From Flavihumibacter soli (lineage in GTDB: Bacteria > Bacteroidota > Bacteroidia > Sphingobacteriales > Sphingobacteriaceae), in contig NZ_JAAFZB010000094.1 of assembly GCF_010692725.1 (NCBI RefSeq), positions 1 through 64,000 on the forward strand: a stretch of DNA of 64,000 nucleotides, given 5' to 3'. Shown here piece after piece: positions 17,237 through 27,930 of this stretch. Positions within the stretch are counted from its first letter, which is position 1. Every line of letters begins with the position of its first letter. The position numbers and the translations under genes are program-made. The notes under the pieces are model-generated. The model was given only the letters and a program-made list of their open reading frames with translations, was not told where the DNA came from and did not search any database.

Positions 17237-17995
17237 ATGTCCGAATCTGAAATAAAAAGTAAACGTCTGAATAAATTTATCAGTGAAACAGGGTTTTGCT
17301 CAAGGCGTGAAGCAGATAGACTGATAGAGCAGGGCCGGGTAACATTAAACGGAAACAAACCTGAAGTTGGCACCAAAGTTCTCGACGGCGATGAAGTTCT
17401 TATAGACGGAAAGCCGCTGAATGTTAAAAAAGCACCGATTTACATCGCTTTTAACAAGCCGGTAGGAATAACCTGTACCACCGAAAGGCATATTAAAGGC
17501 AACATTGTTGATTACATCAAACATCCGGAGAGAATTTTCCCGATAGGAAGATTGGATAAACCTTCGGAAGGATTGATTTTTTTAACAAGCGACGGAGATA
17601 TCGTAAACAAGATCTTGCGGGCCGGAAATAATCACGAAAAAGAATACCTGGTAACTGTTGACAAACCGATATCGCGGGACTTTATTAAAAAAATGGCTCA
17701 CGGCGTTTCGATATTAAATACCGTTACAAAGAAATGTAAAGTAAGCCAGGAGAACCGGCAACGATTCAGGATAATTCTTACACAGGGACTCAACCGCCAG
17801 ATAAGACGTATGTGCGAGGTTCTGGGTTATCATGTAGTTAAATTAAAAAGGATTCGGATCATGAACATCACCCTCGAAGGGCTTAATTCAGGCCAGTGGA
17901 GATACCTGACGGCTCTTGAAATAGACCAGATCAATTCCCTGGTAGCAGATTCAGTGAAAACTGAAGAAGCATCCTTAAATGACTTTTCTGAATAA
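17237..17995 (+). CDS. rluF: 23S rRNA pseudouridine(2604) synthase RluF
   Basis: A 252-residue pseudouridine synthase of the RsuA/RluF group. An N-terminal S4 RNA-binding domain ([20 protein letters not shown], about 10-70) precedes the catalytic domain with [18 protein letters not shown] (catalytic Asp about 107). The sequence around the active site and [15 protein letters not shown] fit RluF, which modifies U2604 (and nearby) of 23S rRNA; RluF versus another family member cannot be settled without alignment. Converges with the GreA/B-like gene, 1 base apart. Confidence 0.88.
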   Translation: MSESEIKSKRLNKFISETGFCSRREADRLIEQGRVTLNGNKPEVGTKVLDGDEVLIDGKPLNVKKAPIYIAFNKPVGITCTTERHIKGNIVDYIKHPERIFPIGRLDKPSEGLIFLTSDGDIVNKILRAGNNHEKEYLVTVDKPISRDFIKKMAHGVSILNTVTKKCKVSQENRQRFRIILTQGLNRQIRRMCEVLGYHVVKLKRIRIMNITLEGLNSGQWRYLTALEIDQINSLVADSVKTEEASLNDFSE

Positions 17996-17996
17996 C

Positions 17997-18461
17997 TTAG
18001 GCGATAGACTGGATCTCATAATCCCTTCCATTAAAACTAACCCGCGCACCCGGGGGCTGATTTATTAATTGAGCGCCTATCGGCGAATTTCCGGAAATAA
18101 CGTAGTAGCTCTTGCCTTCAAGATCTACCTGCCCGATACTTATGGCCAGGTAAAATATGCCATGGTTTGTATAAACGAGACTGCCATTCTGCACGGTCTC
18201 ACTCTGATTCTCAGGCTCCATCCTCTCTAAAAAAACTTTAAGTTTCTGAGCCTCACCCAACTGCAGGGTTTGCCTGTCGATATCCTGCTGCATCATTGCC
18301 CTGCCAGTCTCGTACTTATCACCGGCGCTGCTTTTAGTATCGTCATTTGAGGAATCCCGGGCTGCCGCGATTGCCTCGCTGGCATTTGCGATTCGCTCAT
18401 CAACATAAGCCATGCACAAATTAAACAGGCGGTTTTTAATATCATTCATCCTGAGTTTCAA
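17997..18461 (-). CDS. GreA/GreB-like transcription factor-related protein
   Basis: A 154-residue cytosolic protein. The N-terminal half is helical (MNDIKNRLFNLCMAYVDERI, then a KYETGRAMMQQDIDRQTLQL helix), like the GreA coiled coil, and the C-terminal half (NGSLVYTNHGIFYLAISIGQ onward) is a small beta domain ending ISGNSPIGAQL, like the RNA-polymerase-binding FKBP-like domain of GreA/GreB. The acidic pair at the coiled-coil tip reads NDDTKSSAGDKYE. True GreA is of similar length, so this may be a polymerase secondary-channel factor; the activity is inferred. Start could also be Met5 (18449). Confidence 0.7.
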   Translation of the reverse strand: MKLRMNDIKNRLFNLCMAYVDERIANASEAIAAARDSSNDDTKSSAGDKYETGRAMMQQDIDRQTLQLGEAQKLKVFLERMEPENQSETVQNGSLVYTNHGIFYLAISIGQVDLEGKSYYVISGNSPIGAQLINQPPGARVSFNGRDYEIQSIA

Positions 18462-18545
18462 TTTAAGATTAAAACGCTACAAAAGGCATGCAACAAACAC
18501 AAAATATAAATGTATCCGGCGTCTTTTCCTATTTTCGCCGGCATA

Positions 18546-19115
18546 ATGGAGCAATTTAACATTTTTCTTGCACAAGGTTTCTTCCATATCCTGGATCTCC
18601 AGGGATATGACCATATTCTGTTCCTTTTTGTGATATGCGCAATCTACTCCTTAAAGGACTGGAAACAGCTATTATGGATCATTACATCATTTACTTTGGC
18701 GCATTCTATAACGCTGGCTTTAAGCGCTCTGAACCTGATAGTGATGGATGCCGGTCTGATAGAATTTATGATAGCCTTTACCATCTTCTTTACGTGTATT
18801 GAAAATATCTTCCTTACCAGGCTTCATCCTTACCGTATGGTTTTCTCCTTCATATTCGGCTTAATTCATGGTATGGGCTTTTCAAGATTATTGAAAGAGC
18901 TTTTTATGGGAATGGAATTAAATGTCTTAAACACCCTGCTGCCTTTTAACCTTGGACTCGAAGCCGGTCAGCTGATCATCCTAACGCTAATCATGACGGT
19001 CATTTATACCCTTCGAAATTTCGCCGGACTTAGCTCAAAAATCATCACTTATCTTATTTCTATTCCCGTAGCTATTCAATCTATAATCTGGATGATACAG
19101 CGCTGGCCGTTCTAG
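18546..19115 (+). CDS. HupE/UreJ-family membrane protein
   Basis: A 189-residue integral membrane protein with about six helices. FFHILDLQGYDHILFLFVIC and FIFGLIHGMGFSRLLKEL are family signatures; members are thought to move divalent metal (Ni/Co) or support hydrogenase or urease, but no such enzyme gene is nearby, so a general metal permease role is inferred. Start set at MEQFNIFLAQG (18546), a family-like N terminus; the open frame from 18510 adds 12 residues. A weak TATTTTCG word (18530-18537) precedes it. Divergent from the GreA/B-like gene. Confidence 0.8.
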   Translation: MEQFNIFLAQGFFHILDLQGYDHILFLFVICAIYSLKDWKQLLWIITSFTLAHSITLALSALNLIVMDAGLIEFMIAFTIFFTCIENIFLTRLHPYRMVFSFIFGLIHGMGFSRLLKELFMGMELNVLNTLLPFNLGLEAGQLIILTLIMTVIYTLRNFAGLSSKIITYLISIPVAIQSIIWMIQRWPF

Positions 19116-19130
19116 TTAATGCGCCGAAGA

Positions 19131-19679
19131 TTATTTGAGTTTTTTCAGAATGGCTTTACCCCTGCTTTGAACAGCTGGGCTGCCGTCATGCAGGAGAAAT
19201 AGTATCTGCGATCGTAGTTCCTCACCTATCCAGGAAGATCTGTTCCTCAGGTTAAAGAGAACATCCATACAGTTTACTTGAAGCGCGACCGGCGCTTTCT
19301 CGTCAATCAGCCACTCGAAGGTTTTCTCAATGATCGGTTCAACATTATAGTGTGGTACTAAATGCTGCATAGCTGACCACTTTGGATCGGTAATGCACGT
19401 TATGATCTTTGTGAAATGACGCTGGCAACTTTGGTTATTTTGCTCAATGTACCGATCTAAAAATTCCGGGATCAGGGATTCGAACCTTTCCGGATACTTA
19501 CGCACAACGCATTCCAATATCCACGCGGCCCGAAACGCTATATCAGGCTGGTTATAAAAGGTCAGCTCGAGGAGGTCAGATACCGAAACTTCCTTATTCG
19601 CCGTAAGAGCAGCCAATCTCTCGGCTTTTGCTTTAACGAGAGTTGTTGAAATGGCATGCAGTAACTCCGATTTGTTCAT
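19131..19679 (-). CDS. HEAT-like repeat protein of unknown function
   Basis: A 182-residue, all-helical cytosolic protein with alternating helix pairs typical of HEAT/armadillo-like repeats: DIAFRAAWILECVVRKYPER, then QRHFTKIITCI, then PVALQVNCMDVLFNL and SPAVQSRGKAILKKL. No catalytic motif is visible. Such proteins in Bacteroidota are conserved but uncharacterised; a protein-binding role is inferred. Stands alone, converging with the HupE-like gene and divergent from the ABC-F gene. Confidence 0.7.
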   Translation of the reverse strand: MNKSELLHAISTTLVKAKAERLAALTANKEVSVSDLLELTFYNQPDIAFRAAWILECVVRKYPERFESLIPEFLDRYIEQNNQSCQRHFTKIITCITDPKWSAMQHLVPHYNVEPIIEKTFEWLIDEKAPVALQVNCMDVLFNLRNRSSWIGEELRSQILFLLHDGSPAVQSRGKAILKKLK

Positions 19680-19750
19680 AGCTCAGGAGCCAAATTTAGT
19701 TATCAGATTGTCAAATCGCCAAAATACTTCTGTATCTGCCTGTAAATCCG

Positions 19751-19758
19751 TACTTTTG
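19751..19758 (+). promoter_or_regulatory. Candidate -7 box (TACTTTTG) of the ABC-F gene
   Basis: TACTTTTG matches TAnnTTTG and lies 18 bases before the ATG at 19777. No well-placed TTG at -33 was found. Confidence 0.35.
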
Positions 19759-19773
19759 CACCTCATTTAATAA

Positions 19774-21405
<1,632 letters not shown>

Positions 21406-21425
21406 GCCATCGTGTTTAAATAATA

Positions 21426-21462
21426 GCAAAAGGCCATTTTAATTAATAAAATGGCCTTTTGC
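21426..21462. terminator. Bidirectional intrinsic terminator after the ABC-F gene
   Basis: A 16-bp perfect stem, 21426-21441 with 21447-21462 around a 5-base loop; the stem carries A and T tracts at its ends so it serves both the ABC-F gene and the convergent sugar dehydrogenase gene. Confidence 0.85.
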
Positions 21463-21491
21463 CGTTTAACCCAAAGTATGATCTTCTTCTG

Positions 21492-22910
21492 CTACTCAAC
21501 CATAGCGAGCTGGTAAACTTTTCCTGTATTTCCGGATGGACCGAGCTGGGTAGAACCGGTTATATATATTTCCCCTTTCGAATCCTGTCCGAATCCTTTC
21601 AAAAACAATCCCAGGTTGTTTGGAAGATCTTTCAGAACTATTTCTTCCCAGGACCACAAACCGCTGCTTTTAGATTCCGAAACAAAGATCTTTCCGTCAG
21701 GTGCGGTGAAGCCTTGCGAGAATATTCCGAATATATACCGGCCCGCAAAATCTGGGATTGCAGTGCCCCTGTATACGTTTCCCCCAACGATGGTGGTCGC
21801 GATACCGCCAGCAGGGTTAGCCACATTGTTCACTTCGATTACCGGGTCAATCAGCTTACGGCCATCCGGATCGACGTCGGGACAGTTAGGCAGTGAAGTC
21901 GTATTGTCTGCTGCATTAAAGCAATGTGTACCTTCCTTTACGTTCCATCCATAATTACCGCCTCTTTTAACGATGCTGACTTCTTCATAAAGCCCCTGGC
22001 CTGCATCACCTGCAAATAGCTGATGTGAACCGCCCATGTCAAAAGAGAATCGGTAAGGATTCCGGAAACCAAAAGCAAAAATCTCATCCCTTCCGGTCTT
22101 GCCTACAAAGGGGTTGTCTTTTGGAATGAGATAGCCTGTAGCACAGTTAATATCGATGCGAAGTATATTACCTTGCAGGTTAGCTTCAAGTTCCTGGCCG
22201 TTACCTCCTTCATTTACTAAATACCAGTCAGGAACATGGCCCGGCCCCACGTCATCGGCACCGCCTCCATCTCCGATAGATATGTACAGGAAGCCGTCGG
22301 CGCAGAAAGCGATAGTACCGCCGTTGTGATTACCTTGTGGCTGGTCGATATCTAAAACAATTCTTTCAGAACCGGGCTCGGCTTTATCCGGGTTAGCAGA
22401 AACCGTGAATTCGGCTATACGGTTCACGTGGTCCCAATTTACACCTGGCTCAGGTCCGCCTGGTTTTGGTGGTGCAGTATAATAAACAAAGAATTTGCCA
22501 TTGCTCTTGTATTGCGGATGAAATGCTATACTCAGTAAACCCCTTTCATCATAGCCGGGCAAAAGTCCAATCAGCTTTGAGCTTATATCTAGAAAGGGTT
22601 CAGGCAGCTTGGCACCGTCTTCTTTAACGATCCAGATCTTGCCAACCTGGTCGACTATAAATAGCCGGTGGCTGTCGTCGGGAGCTTCGACTACCGATAA
22701 AGGTGAAACCAGACCATCAGCTATTAGTTCCAAACCAACGGAAGCAGCCGAAGGGGAAATGTTATCCGGCGTATTCTCTGAGATCTTGTCACAACCCGTC
22801 AGGATTAATGCGGTTGCAATCAGACACGATAATGGAATTCTCCAGACGGCTTTCCTGCCAGTGACCTTTTCAATGACCGGATTTTTTGAAGTTGTGATTT
22901 TCTTTTCCAT
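21492..22910 (-). CDS. PQQ-dependent sugar dehydrogenase-type lipoprotein
   Basis: A 472-residue exported protein, probable lipoprotein (LILTGC, Cys about 40) after a longer charged N terminus. The mature part is a six-bladed beta propeller of the glucose/sorbosone dehydrogenase family: SVVEAPDDSHRLFIVDQVGK, ISIAFHPQYKSNGKFFVYYT-like blade, NHNGGTIAFCADGFLYISIGDG and EIFAFGFRNPYRFSFD. It should oxidise a sugar or aldose in the periplasm with PQQ, or act as a HHIP-like propeller; no PQQ biosynthesis gene is in the window. Met1 used; a shorter start is possible. Confidence 0.88.
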   Translation of the reverse strand: MEKKITTSKNPVIEKVTGRKAVWRIPLSCLIATALILTGCDKISENTPDNISPSAASVGLELIADGLVSPLSVVEAPDDSHRLFIVDQVGKIWIVKEDGAKLPEPFLDISSKLIGLLPGYDERGLLSIAFHPQYKSNGKFFVYYTAPPKPGGPEPGVNWDHVNRIAEFTVSANPDKAEPGSERIVLDIDQPQGNHNGGTIAFCADGFLYISIGDGGGADDVGPGHVPDWYLVNEGGNGQELEANLQGNILRIDINCATGYLIPKDNPFVGKTGRDEIFAFGFRNPYRFSFDMGGSHQLFAGDAGQGLYEEVSIVKRGGNYGWNVKEGTHCFNAADNTTSLPNCPDVDPDGRKLIDPVIEVNNVANPAGGIATTIVGGNVYRGTAIPDFAGRYIFGIFSQGFTAPDGKIFVSESKSSGLWSWEEIVLKDLPNNLGLFLKGFGQDSKGEIYITGSTQLGPSGNTGKVYQLAMVE

Positions 22911-23184
22911 AACAGCATTGTTTAGTCAACACAAAAAATAGAGATGAAAAATTCACTTCGGAAGACTGGGAACAGGATCGGTTATTTAAGTAAGAATATA
23001 TTGTACTCCGTTAGCAACGGAAGATTATGGATAGGTAGACCGGCATCCAAAGCAAACTATACTATATCCTTGATACGGGTGATGATTTTCTGCGGTTGCT
23101 TACTCGTCAATTAAGATCTTTCGAGTACCCTGCCTTTTTGACCAGCGGAATCACCGTAAATCACTTGCGGAGATGCCCGAAAGC
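22911..23184. other. Intergenic region, no gene seen
   Basis: About 275 bases between the sugar dehydrogenase start and the FKBP terminator. I see no open frame of gene quality, no RNA gene and no repeat. The promoter of the dehydrogenase gene must be here, but no clear TAnnTTTG word in the right orientation was found. Confidence 0.5.
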
Positions 23185-23218
23185 AAAAAAAATCCCGGCA
23201 ACAGTGTGAGCCGGGATT
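23185..23218 (-). terminator. Intrinsic terminator of the FKBP gene
   Basis: AATCCCGGC (23191-23199) and GCCGGGATT (23210-23218); read on the minus strand the hairpin is followed by a T-rich run. Confidence 0.85.
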
Positions 23219-23247
23219 ATATTTATTATCGGAATCTCACCTACAGC

Positions 23248-23745
23248 CTAGTGACCTGCATGACCGTCGATACCGTGAGCATGTCCATGTGATAATTCAT
23301 CAGCGGTTGCTTCGCGAACCTCAAGGATCTTGCCCTTAAAATGCAGATCCTGGCCAGCCATCGGGTGATTCAAATCTACTGTTACAGAATTATCAGAAAT
23401 TTCGGCAACACGGGCTCTGAATTGATTGCCTTCGTTATCCTGCAGCGGAATAAAAGAATCAATTGCAGGATGCTCCATGTCCTTAAACATATCTAACGGA
23501 AGGTCCGCGATAGCTTTTTCGTCTTTATGACCATAAGCATCGCCGGCAACCAGATGAAAGTCATAGGTATCTCCCGGCTGAAGGCCCTTCAAATTCTCTT
23601 CGAACTTTGGCAACATCATTCCAACACCATATAAAAACACAAGCGGATTGCTGTCCTCTGCCTTTTCAACAAAAACCTCTTCGCCGTCTTTATTCGTGTA
23701 CAGATCGTAAGTCAGCGCAACTACGCTGTTCGGTTGAATATTCAT
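23248..23745 (-). CDS. SlyD-type FKBP peptidyl-prolyl isomerase
   Basis: A 165-residue cytosolic protein: FKBP core (VVALTYDLYTNKDGEEVFVE, LVFLYGVGMMLPKFEENLKG) with the inserted-in-flap chaperone domain of SlyD (GDTYDFHLVAGDAYG onward). The C-terminal tail is His-rich (SHGHAHGIDGHAGH), as in SlyD, where it binds nickel or other metals. It should speed prolyl isomerisation and act as a folding helper. Length is between E. coli SlyD and minimal forms. Own terminator downstream; a DUF255 gene lies upstream on the same strand, 71 bases away. Confidence 0.9.
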   Translation of the reverse strand: MNIQPNSVVALTYDLYTNKDGEEVFVEKAEDSNPLVFLYGVGMMLPKFEENLKGLQPGDTYDFHLVAGDAYGHKDEKAIADLPLDMFKDMEHPAIDSFIPLQDNEGNQFRARVAEISDNSVTVDLNHPMAGQDLHFKGKILEVREATADELSHGHAHGIDGHAGH

Positions 23746-23816
23746 TTTTTAAAAAATTTTGTGATTGAGAGAGCAGAAAACGATGCTGGTTAAATGGTTC
23801 TGCTTCCAAACCCGGG

Positions 23817-25832
23817 TTAAGTAATTTGTTTTAGCGCATCGTCTACATGTTCAACAGGCATTTGACAAGTTCTGTTTTGGCAGACAAATATCCTGGTTTT
23901 ATCACCCCATTTATCCTGCAACAAAGGTAAACTTCCTTCATTACCACCCAAAAGTATTTTGTTTGGAATATAATATTTCTCCAATTCCTCTCTCCTGGCC
24001 TCTGCCTTATCGCCGGTTATCGCAATCTCATATATGCCGAATACCTCGTTTAGAAGTAGGATCCCCCAATTTGAGTATCCTGAGCCATATGCCTTCATAA
24101 AAGGCTGAACATTCTTCAGCATCTGCGCAGCCTTATCAAGGTATTCACGATCATCAAAGAAATGACCCAATTTAAACAGGTTGTTTGCCATCGTCGAATT
24201 CGAAGAGGGCATCACGTTATCAAATATTTCCTGCTTGCGGGCTATCAACTGCTCACCCTTAATGCTCGTGTAAAACATCATAGCGCTCTCGTTGTCAAAG
24301 AAATTCATCAGCGCATGATCAGTGAACGCCTGTGCCTGCAGCAGCCATCTTTCATTGAAAGTAGCTTCATAGAGTGAGATCAGGCCTTCAATTACAAATG
24401 CGTAATCATCTAAAAAGGCACTTTCATAATCTTCGGACCCTGGATTACTATCAGTTTTATAAACCCGTACGAGCTGATCACCGCGCACCATATTCTTTAT
24501 TAGAAATTCAGCATTCCGCAGCGCTTCTTCCAGGAATTCCGGTTTATTAAAAACCCGGTAAGCGTCCGTATATGCTTTTAGCATCATCCCGTTCCACGAT
24601 GCCAGGATCTTGTTATCCAGGTTTGGCGGAACCCTTTGTGACCGATGTTCAAACAGGCGTTTGCTGGCGGACGAGATCTTATCCGTCAGTTCCTTGACAC
24701 TGAGACCCAGTTTGGCGGCAAGAGCCACATCATCAAACTTCCTCAGGAATATATTAGTTTGCTCTTCCTCCCAGTTACCATCTTCCGTCAGGTGAAAATA
24801 AATACTGAACAGTTCTTCATCATCGCCCAGTAAGGCCCTTAATTCTTCCTTCGTGTAAGTATAAAATTTCCCCTCCACTCCTTCGCTATCGGCATCTAAA
24901 GCCGAGTAAAAGCCACCCTGCGGTGATGTCAATTCACGCCTGACGAATTCCAGGGTCTCATAAACAACTTTCTTGTAGAGTTCATCCGGGTCGAACTGGT
25001 AAGCTTCCGCATATAAAGAAACCAGCTGAGCGTTATCGTACAACATCTTTTCGAAGTGCGGCACATGCCACCTGTCATCGACAGAGTAGCGTGCGAAGCC
25101 ACCCCCTATCTGGTCGTAGATGCCGCCCATGGCCATCTTCTCGAGCGTAAGCTTAGAGATAATGCGTGCTGCCTGGTCACTCATTAAATGAGCATAACGA
25201 AGCATAAAAACCCAGTTATTGGGTAAGGGAAACTTCGGTGCGCGGTTATACCCGCCCTCTGACATGTCGAAAGAGCGTTTCCAGACATCAAACATCTCTG
25301 TCAGCTGATCCTTCGAAAACGCTGAATCATCCTTGTTAATTACAAGCTGTTCGCTTTGCCGAATACCTTCAGTGAGTTTCTCTGCATACTGAATCGCCTC
25401 CTGGGGTTTCTCCCGCCAGAACTCGGCCAGATTCAAAAGCAGGTTCACCCAGTCCTTTTTCGGAAAATAAGTTCCCCCGTAAACGGGACGCTGGTCAGGC
25501 AGACAGAAGCAGTTTAGCGGCCAGCCGCCTCTTTCTGTCATCAACTGCACGGCATTCATGTAGATCTGGTCAATGTCAGGCCGCTCTTCCCGGTCGATCT
25601 TTATACAGACAAAATACCGGTTCATTACTTCCGCTACCTGCCCGTCTTCAAAACTTTCATGTTCCATAACATGACACCAGTGGCAGGCGGAATATCCTAT
25701 ACTGACCAGGATGAGCTTATTCTCCTTTTCTGCCTTCGCCAGCGCCTCTTGCCCCCATGGAAACCATTCAACAGGATTGTTTGCATGTTGTAATAGATAT
25801 GGTGATGATTCCCGGGCTAGTCTGTTAGGCAT
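23817..25832 (-). CDS. DUF255/YyaL-like thioredoxin-fold protein
   Basis: A 671-residue cytosolic protein of the YyaL/SSP411 family. Residues ~1-160 form a thioredoxin-like domain with the conserved [10 protein letters not shown] (about 48-57, a CxxC pair), followed by an alpha/alpha-barrel that resembles N-acylglucosamine 2-epimerases or cellobiose epimerases ([20 protein letters not shown], about 230-260). The reaction is unknown. [20 protein letters not shown]-type N terminus is typical. Complete; divergent from the dipeptide epimerase gene. Confidence 0.88.
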   Translation of the reverse strand: MPNRLARESSPYLLQHANNPVEWFPWGQEALAKAEKENKLILVSIGYSACHWCHVMEHESFEDGQVAEVMNRYFVCIKIDREERPDIDQIYMNAVQLMTERGGWPLNCFCLPDQRPVYGGTYFPKKDWVNLLLNLAEFWREKPQEAIQYAEKLTEGIRQSEQLVINKDDSAFSKDQLTEMFDVWKRSFDMSEGGYNRAPKFPLPNNWVFMLRYAHLMSDQAARIISKLTLEKMAMGGIYDQIGGGFARYSVDDRWHVPHFEKMLYDNAQLVSLYAEAYQFDPDELYKKVVYETLEFVRRELTSPQGGFYSALDADSEGVEGKFYTYTKEELRALLGDDEELFSIYFHLTEDGNWEEEQTNIFLRKFDDVALAAKLGLSVKELTDKISSASKRLFEHRSQRVPPNLDNKILASWNGMMLKAYTDAYRVFNKPEFLEEALRNAEFLIKNMVRGDQLVRVYKTDSNPGSEDYESAFLDDYAFVIEGLISLYEATFNERWLLQAQAFTDHALMNFFDNESAMMFYTSIKGEQLIARKQEIFDNVMPSSNSTMANNLFKLGHFFDDREYLDKAAQMLKNVQPFMKAYGSGYSNWGILLLNEVFGIYEIAITGDKAEARREELEKYYIPNKILLGGNEGSLPLLQDKWGDKTRIFVCQNRTCQMPVEHVDDALKQIT

Positions 25833-25907
25833 AAATCAAAGGTTTAATGTAAAGTTAAAAATATGGGTGGTGGAAAATTTGCTAGATTTAAATTTTATTC
25901 AACAATG

Positions 25908-27002
25908 CAGATAACACATACCGATATCTACCGGTTCAGTATTCCCATGGAGCCTTTTGCGATCGCAACCGGCACCATGACCTTTGCCCAGAACGTATTT
26001 ATTAGAGTCTTCACAGACGCCGGGATCTATGGAGTCGGGGAATGCTCGGCATTCCCGATGATCGTAGGGGAAACCCAGGAAACCTGCCTTGTCATGGCAA
26101 AAGAGTTTGCGCGATTATGGCAGGGAAAGGATCCGCTTCAGATAGAAGACCGCCTGAATGACCTCCATAGTTTTACCGCCGGAAACACCACCATTAAAAG
26201 CGCTTTTGATATGGCGCTATATGATATCGCTTCAAAAGCCGAGAATCTTCCACTGTATAAATATCTTAAAGGCGAGTCTAAGAAAGTAGAAACTGATATC
26301 ACAATAGGAATTGGTTCCGTGGATGAGATGGTCAGGACGGCGGGCATCCTGAAAGACCAGGGCGCTACCATGATCAAGGTGAAACTCGGGAAAAATGCAG
26401 CGGAGGATATAGAGCGGATTGAGGGAATTCGCAAAATAGTTGGTCCGGAGATGGTCCTTCGGATCGATGCCAATCAGGGCTGGACATTCGAGCAGGCTGC
26501 TGAAGCTTTAACGGGGATGGGCGACCTCAATATCCAGTTTTGCGAACAACCTATGCGAAGCTGGTTTGACGACCGCCTGCCGGAGCTAAGGACACTTTCC
26601 CCGGTGAAGATAATGGCCGATGAGAGCTGCTATAATCATCATGATGCGCGGAAGCTTATCATCTCCGGAGCCTGTGATTATATTAACATCAAGTTTTCAA
26701 AATCGGGAGGGATCAATGAAGCCATTAAGATCCACGATGTGGCTGAAAAAGCAGGTATCCCATGCATGATGGGTGGAATGCTGGAAAGCAGGATCGCTTT
26801 GAGTGCTAAACTCCACTTTGTTTACGCAAGTCCCAATATACACTTCTACGACATGGACACCTGTATGCTGGGTCATCTTGCCGATCCGGCGAGCAGCGGG
26901 GTTAGCTATAATGGCTTCCACCTGGAGTTGCCCGAACTTCCAGGTATCGGCGCGGACGCGGATGAAAGTTTTCTTAAAGATTGCGAAAAGTGGACGGTAT
27001 AA
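25908..27002 (+). CDS. Dipeptide epimerase (enolase superfamily, MLE group)
   Basis: About 364 residues. The capping domain (about 1-125) carries substrate loops; the barrel has the KxK pair (MIKVKLGKN, about 155-163), metal ligands in RIDANQGW, FCEQPM and MADES, and the second-base Lys in NIKFSKSGG. These match L-Ala-D/L-Glu and other dipeptide epimerases; the cell-wall peptide recycling role fits, but specificity within the family needs structure-based comparison. Start set at MQITHTDIYR (25908), which begins the family strand; the frame opens at 25863. The next convergent gene encodes a GH25 muramidase, a possible functional partner. Confidence 0.85.
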   Translation, partial: QITHTDIYRFSIPMEPFAIATGTMTFAQNVFIRVFTDAGIYGVGECSAFPMIVGETQETCLVMAKEFARLWQGKDPLQIEDRLNDLHSFTAGNTTIKSAFDMALYDIASKAENLPLYKYLKGESKKVETDITIGIGSVDEMVRTAGILKDQGATMIKVKLGKNAAEDIERIEGIRKIVGPEMVLRIDANQGWTFEQAAEALTGMGDLNIQFCEQPMRSWFDDRLPELRTLSPVKIMADESCYNHHDARKLIISGACDYINIKFSKSGGINEAIKIHDVAEKAGIPCMMGGMLESRIALSAKLHFVYASPNIHFYDMDTCMLGHLADPASSGVSYNGFHLELPELPGIGADADESFLKDCEKWTV

Positions 27003-27027
27003 ATTAGAAAAGGACAATATTGTGGCC

Positions 27028-27771
27028 TTATCTGAGCCTTAGTTGATCAAGATCTTCAGGCTGCCCGTTAAATACGTTCATATCCACCAGGTGCCTGATA
27101 CCATTTACCCGGGCTTTGTCAGAGTGCTGCCAGAATTCCCACATAGTGTTTCCGGAAAGCGGTTTGAGCCTGGGGCGATAATAATGGGCTATCCATAGAG
27201 GGTAACCATGAAAGTTGGCAGCAAGATTATCTTCATAAAATTTATAGCCGGAGTAGATGATCGGTTTTACCCCTAAGCTTTTCTCCACCTCGTCGACAAA
27301 TGACTTCAGGTTCGCGTTGAATTTCGCTTCAGACTCTTTGCCGCGTTCTTCCACATCAACAACCGGCAATAGATCGCCCTTCTCAAAATTGACCGTTTGC
27401 AGGAAGAAGCGAGCCTGCCAATATCCTGATTTACCGGGTTTGAAATAGTGATAGGCGCCGCGTATAATGCCGGCCCGGGCAGACTCCCGCCAGTTACGCT
27501 GAAATCGCGGATCGGCCAGAAGAACACCTTCCGTAGCTTTGATGAAAGAAAAGTGAATCTTCACATCATCATCTTCCATTGACGCTATCTTATCCCAATT
27601 AATTAGCCCCTGATACCAACTCACATCGATACCATGAATAATGAAACCACTGGGTATCCTGATCTTATACGAACTGTAATGCGGGTAATTCTCATCTGAC
27701 AGCGGGCTTGCCAGCCATTGCAGGGTAGCCACAGCACGCGAATAAATCTTACCGTAATAAAAAGGGATCAA
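27028..27771 (-). CDS. GH25 lysozyme family protein, membrane anchored, uncertain start
   Basis: A muramidase of glycoside hydrolase family 25 (cleaves the MurNAc-GlcNAc bond). The catalytic barrel starts at HGIDVSWYQG and has VVDVEERG, the Asp-x-Glu pair; IIYSGYKFYE and LWIAHYYRP complete the family. The coordinates use a TTG at 27771, the first standard start, giving 247 residues. However that TTG lies inside a hydrophobic run. The frame stays open upstream and reads as a basic, Lys/Ser-rich tail (KTSSTRKVKRSKKK) plus a WWW-LLLPLLLLI helix, a standard type II anchor. No ATG, GTG or TTG exists there; a CTG at 27870-27868 (CTG-GCC-ACA) is the best candidate, after a terminator. Confidence 0.85.
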   Translation of the reverse strand: MIPFYYGKIYSRAVATLQWLASPLSDENYPHYSSYKIRIPSGFIIHGIDVSWYQGLINWDKIASMEDDDVKIHFSFIKATEGVLLADPRFQRNWRESARAGIIRGAYHYFKPGKSGYWQARFFLQTVNFEKGDLLPVVDVEERGKESEAKFNANLKSFVDEVEKSLGVKPIIYSGYKFYEDNLAANFHGYPLWIAHYYRPRLKPLSGNTMWEFWQHSDKARVNGIRHLVDMNVFNGQPEDLDQLRLR

Positions 27772-27881
27772 TAATAATAATGGAAGTAATAACCACCACC
27801 ATGAAAACCTGTTAGCCGGCTTCTTTTTTGAGCGTTTGACTTTACGGGTAGAGCTTGTTTTTGTGGCCAGAAGAATAGAAT

Positions 27882-27914
27882 AAAAAATACCTGCAGACTT
27901 TAAGCCTGCAGGTA
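27882..27914 (-). terminator. Intrinsic terminator of the M20 peptidase gene
   Basis: ATACCTGCAG (27887-27896) pairs with CTGCAGGTAT (27905-27914); on the minus strand the hairpin ends in a run of T. It separates the M20 gene from the GH25 gene. Confidence 0.8.
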
Positions 27915-27930
27915 TCCGTAAGAAGATATA

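Noticed and set aside
21492-22910. PQQ synthesis context for the sugar dehydrogenase
   Set aside because: No pqq genes are in the window; the propeller may be a HHIP-like protein with another role.
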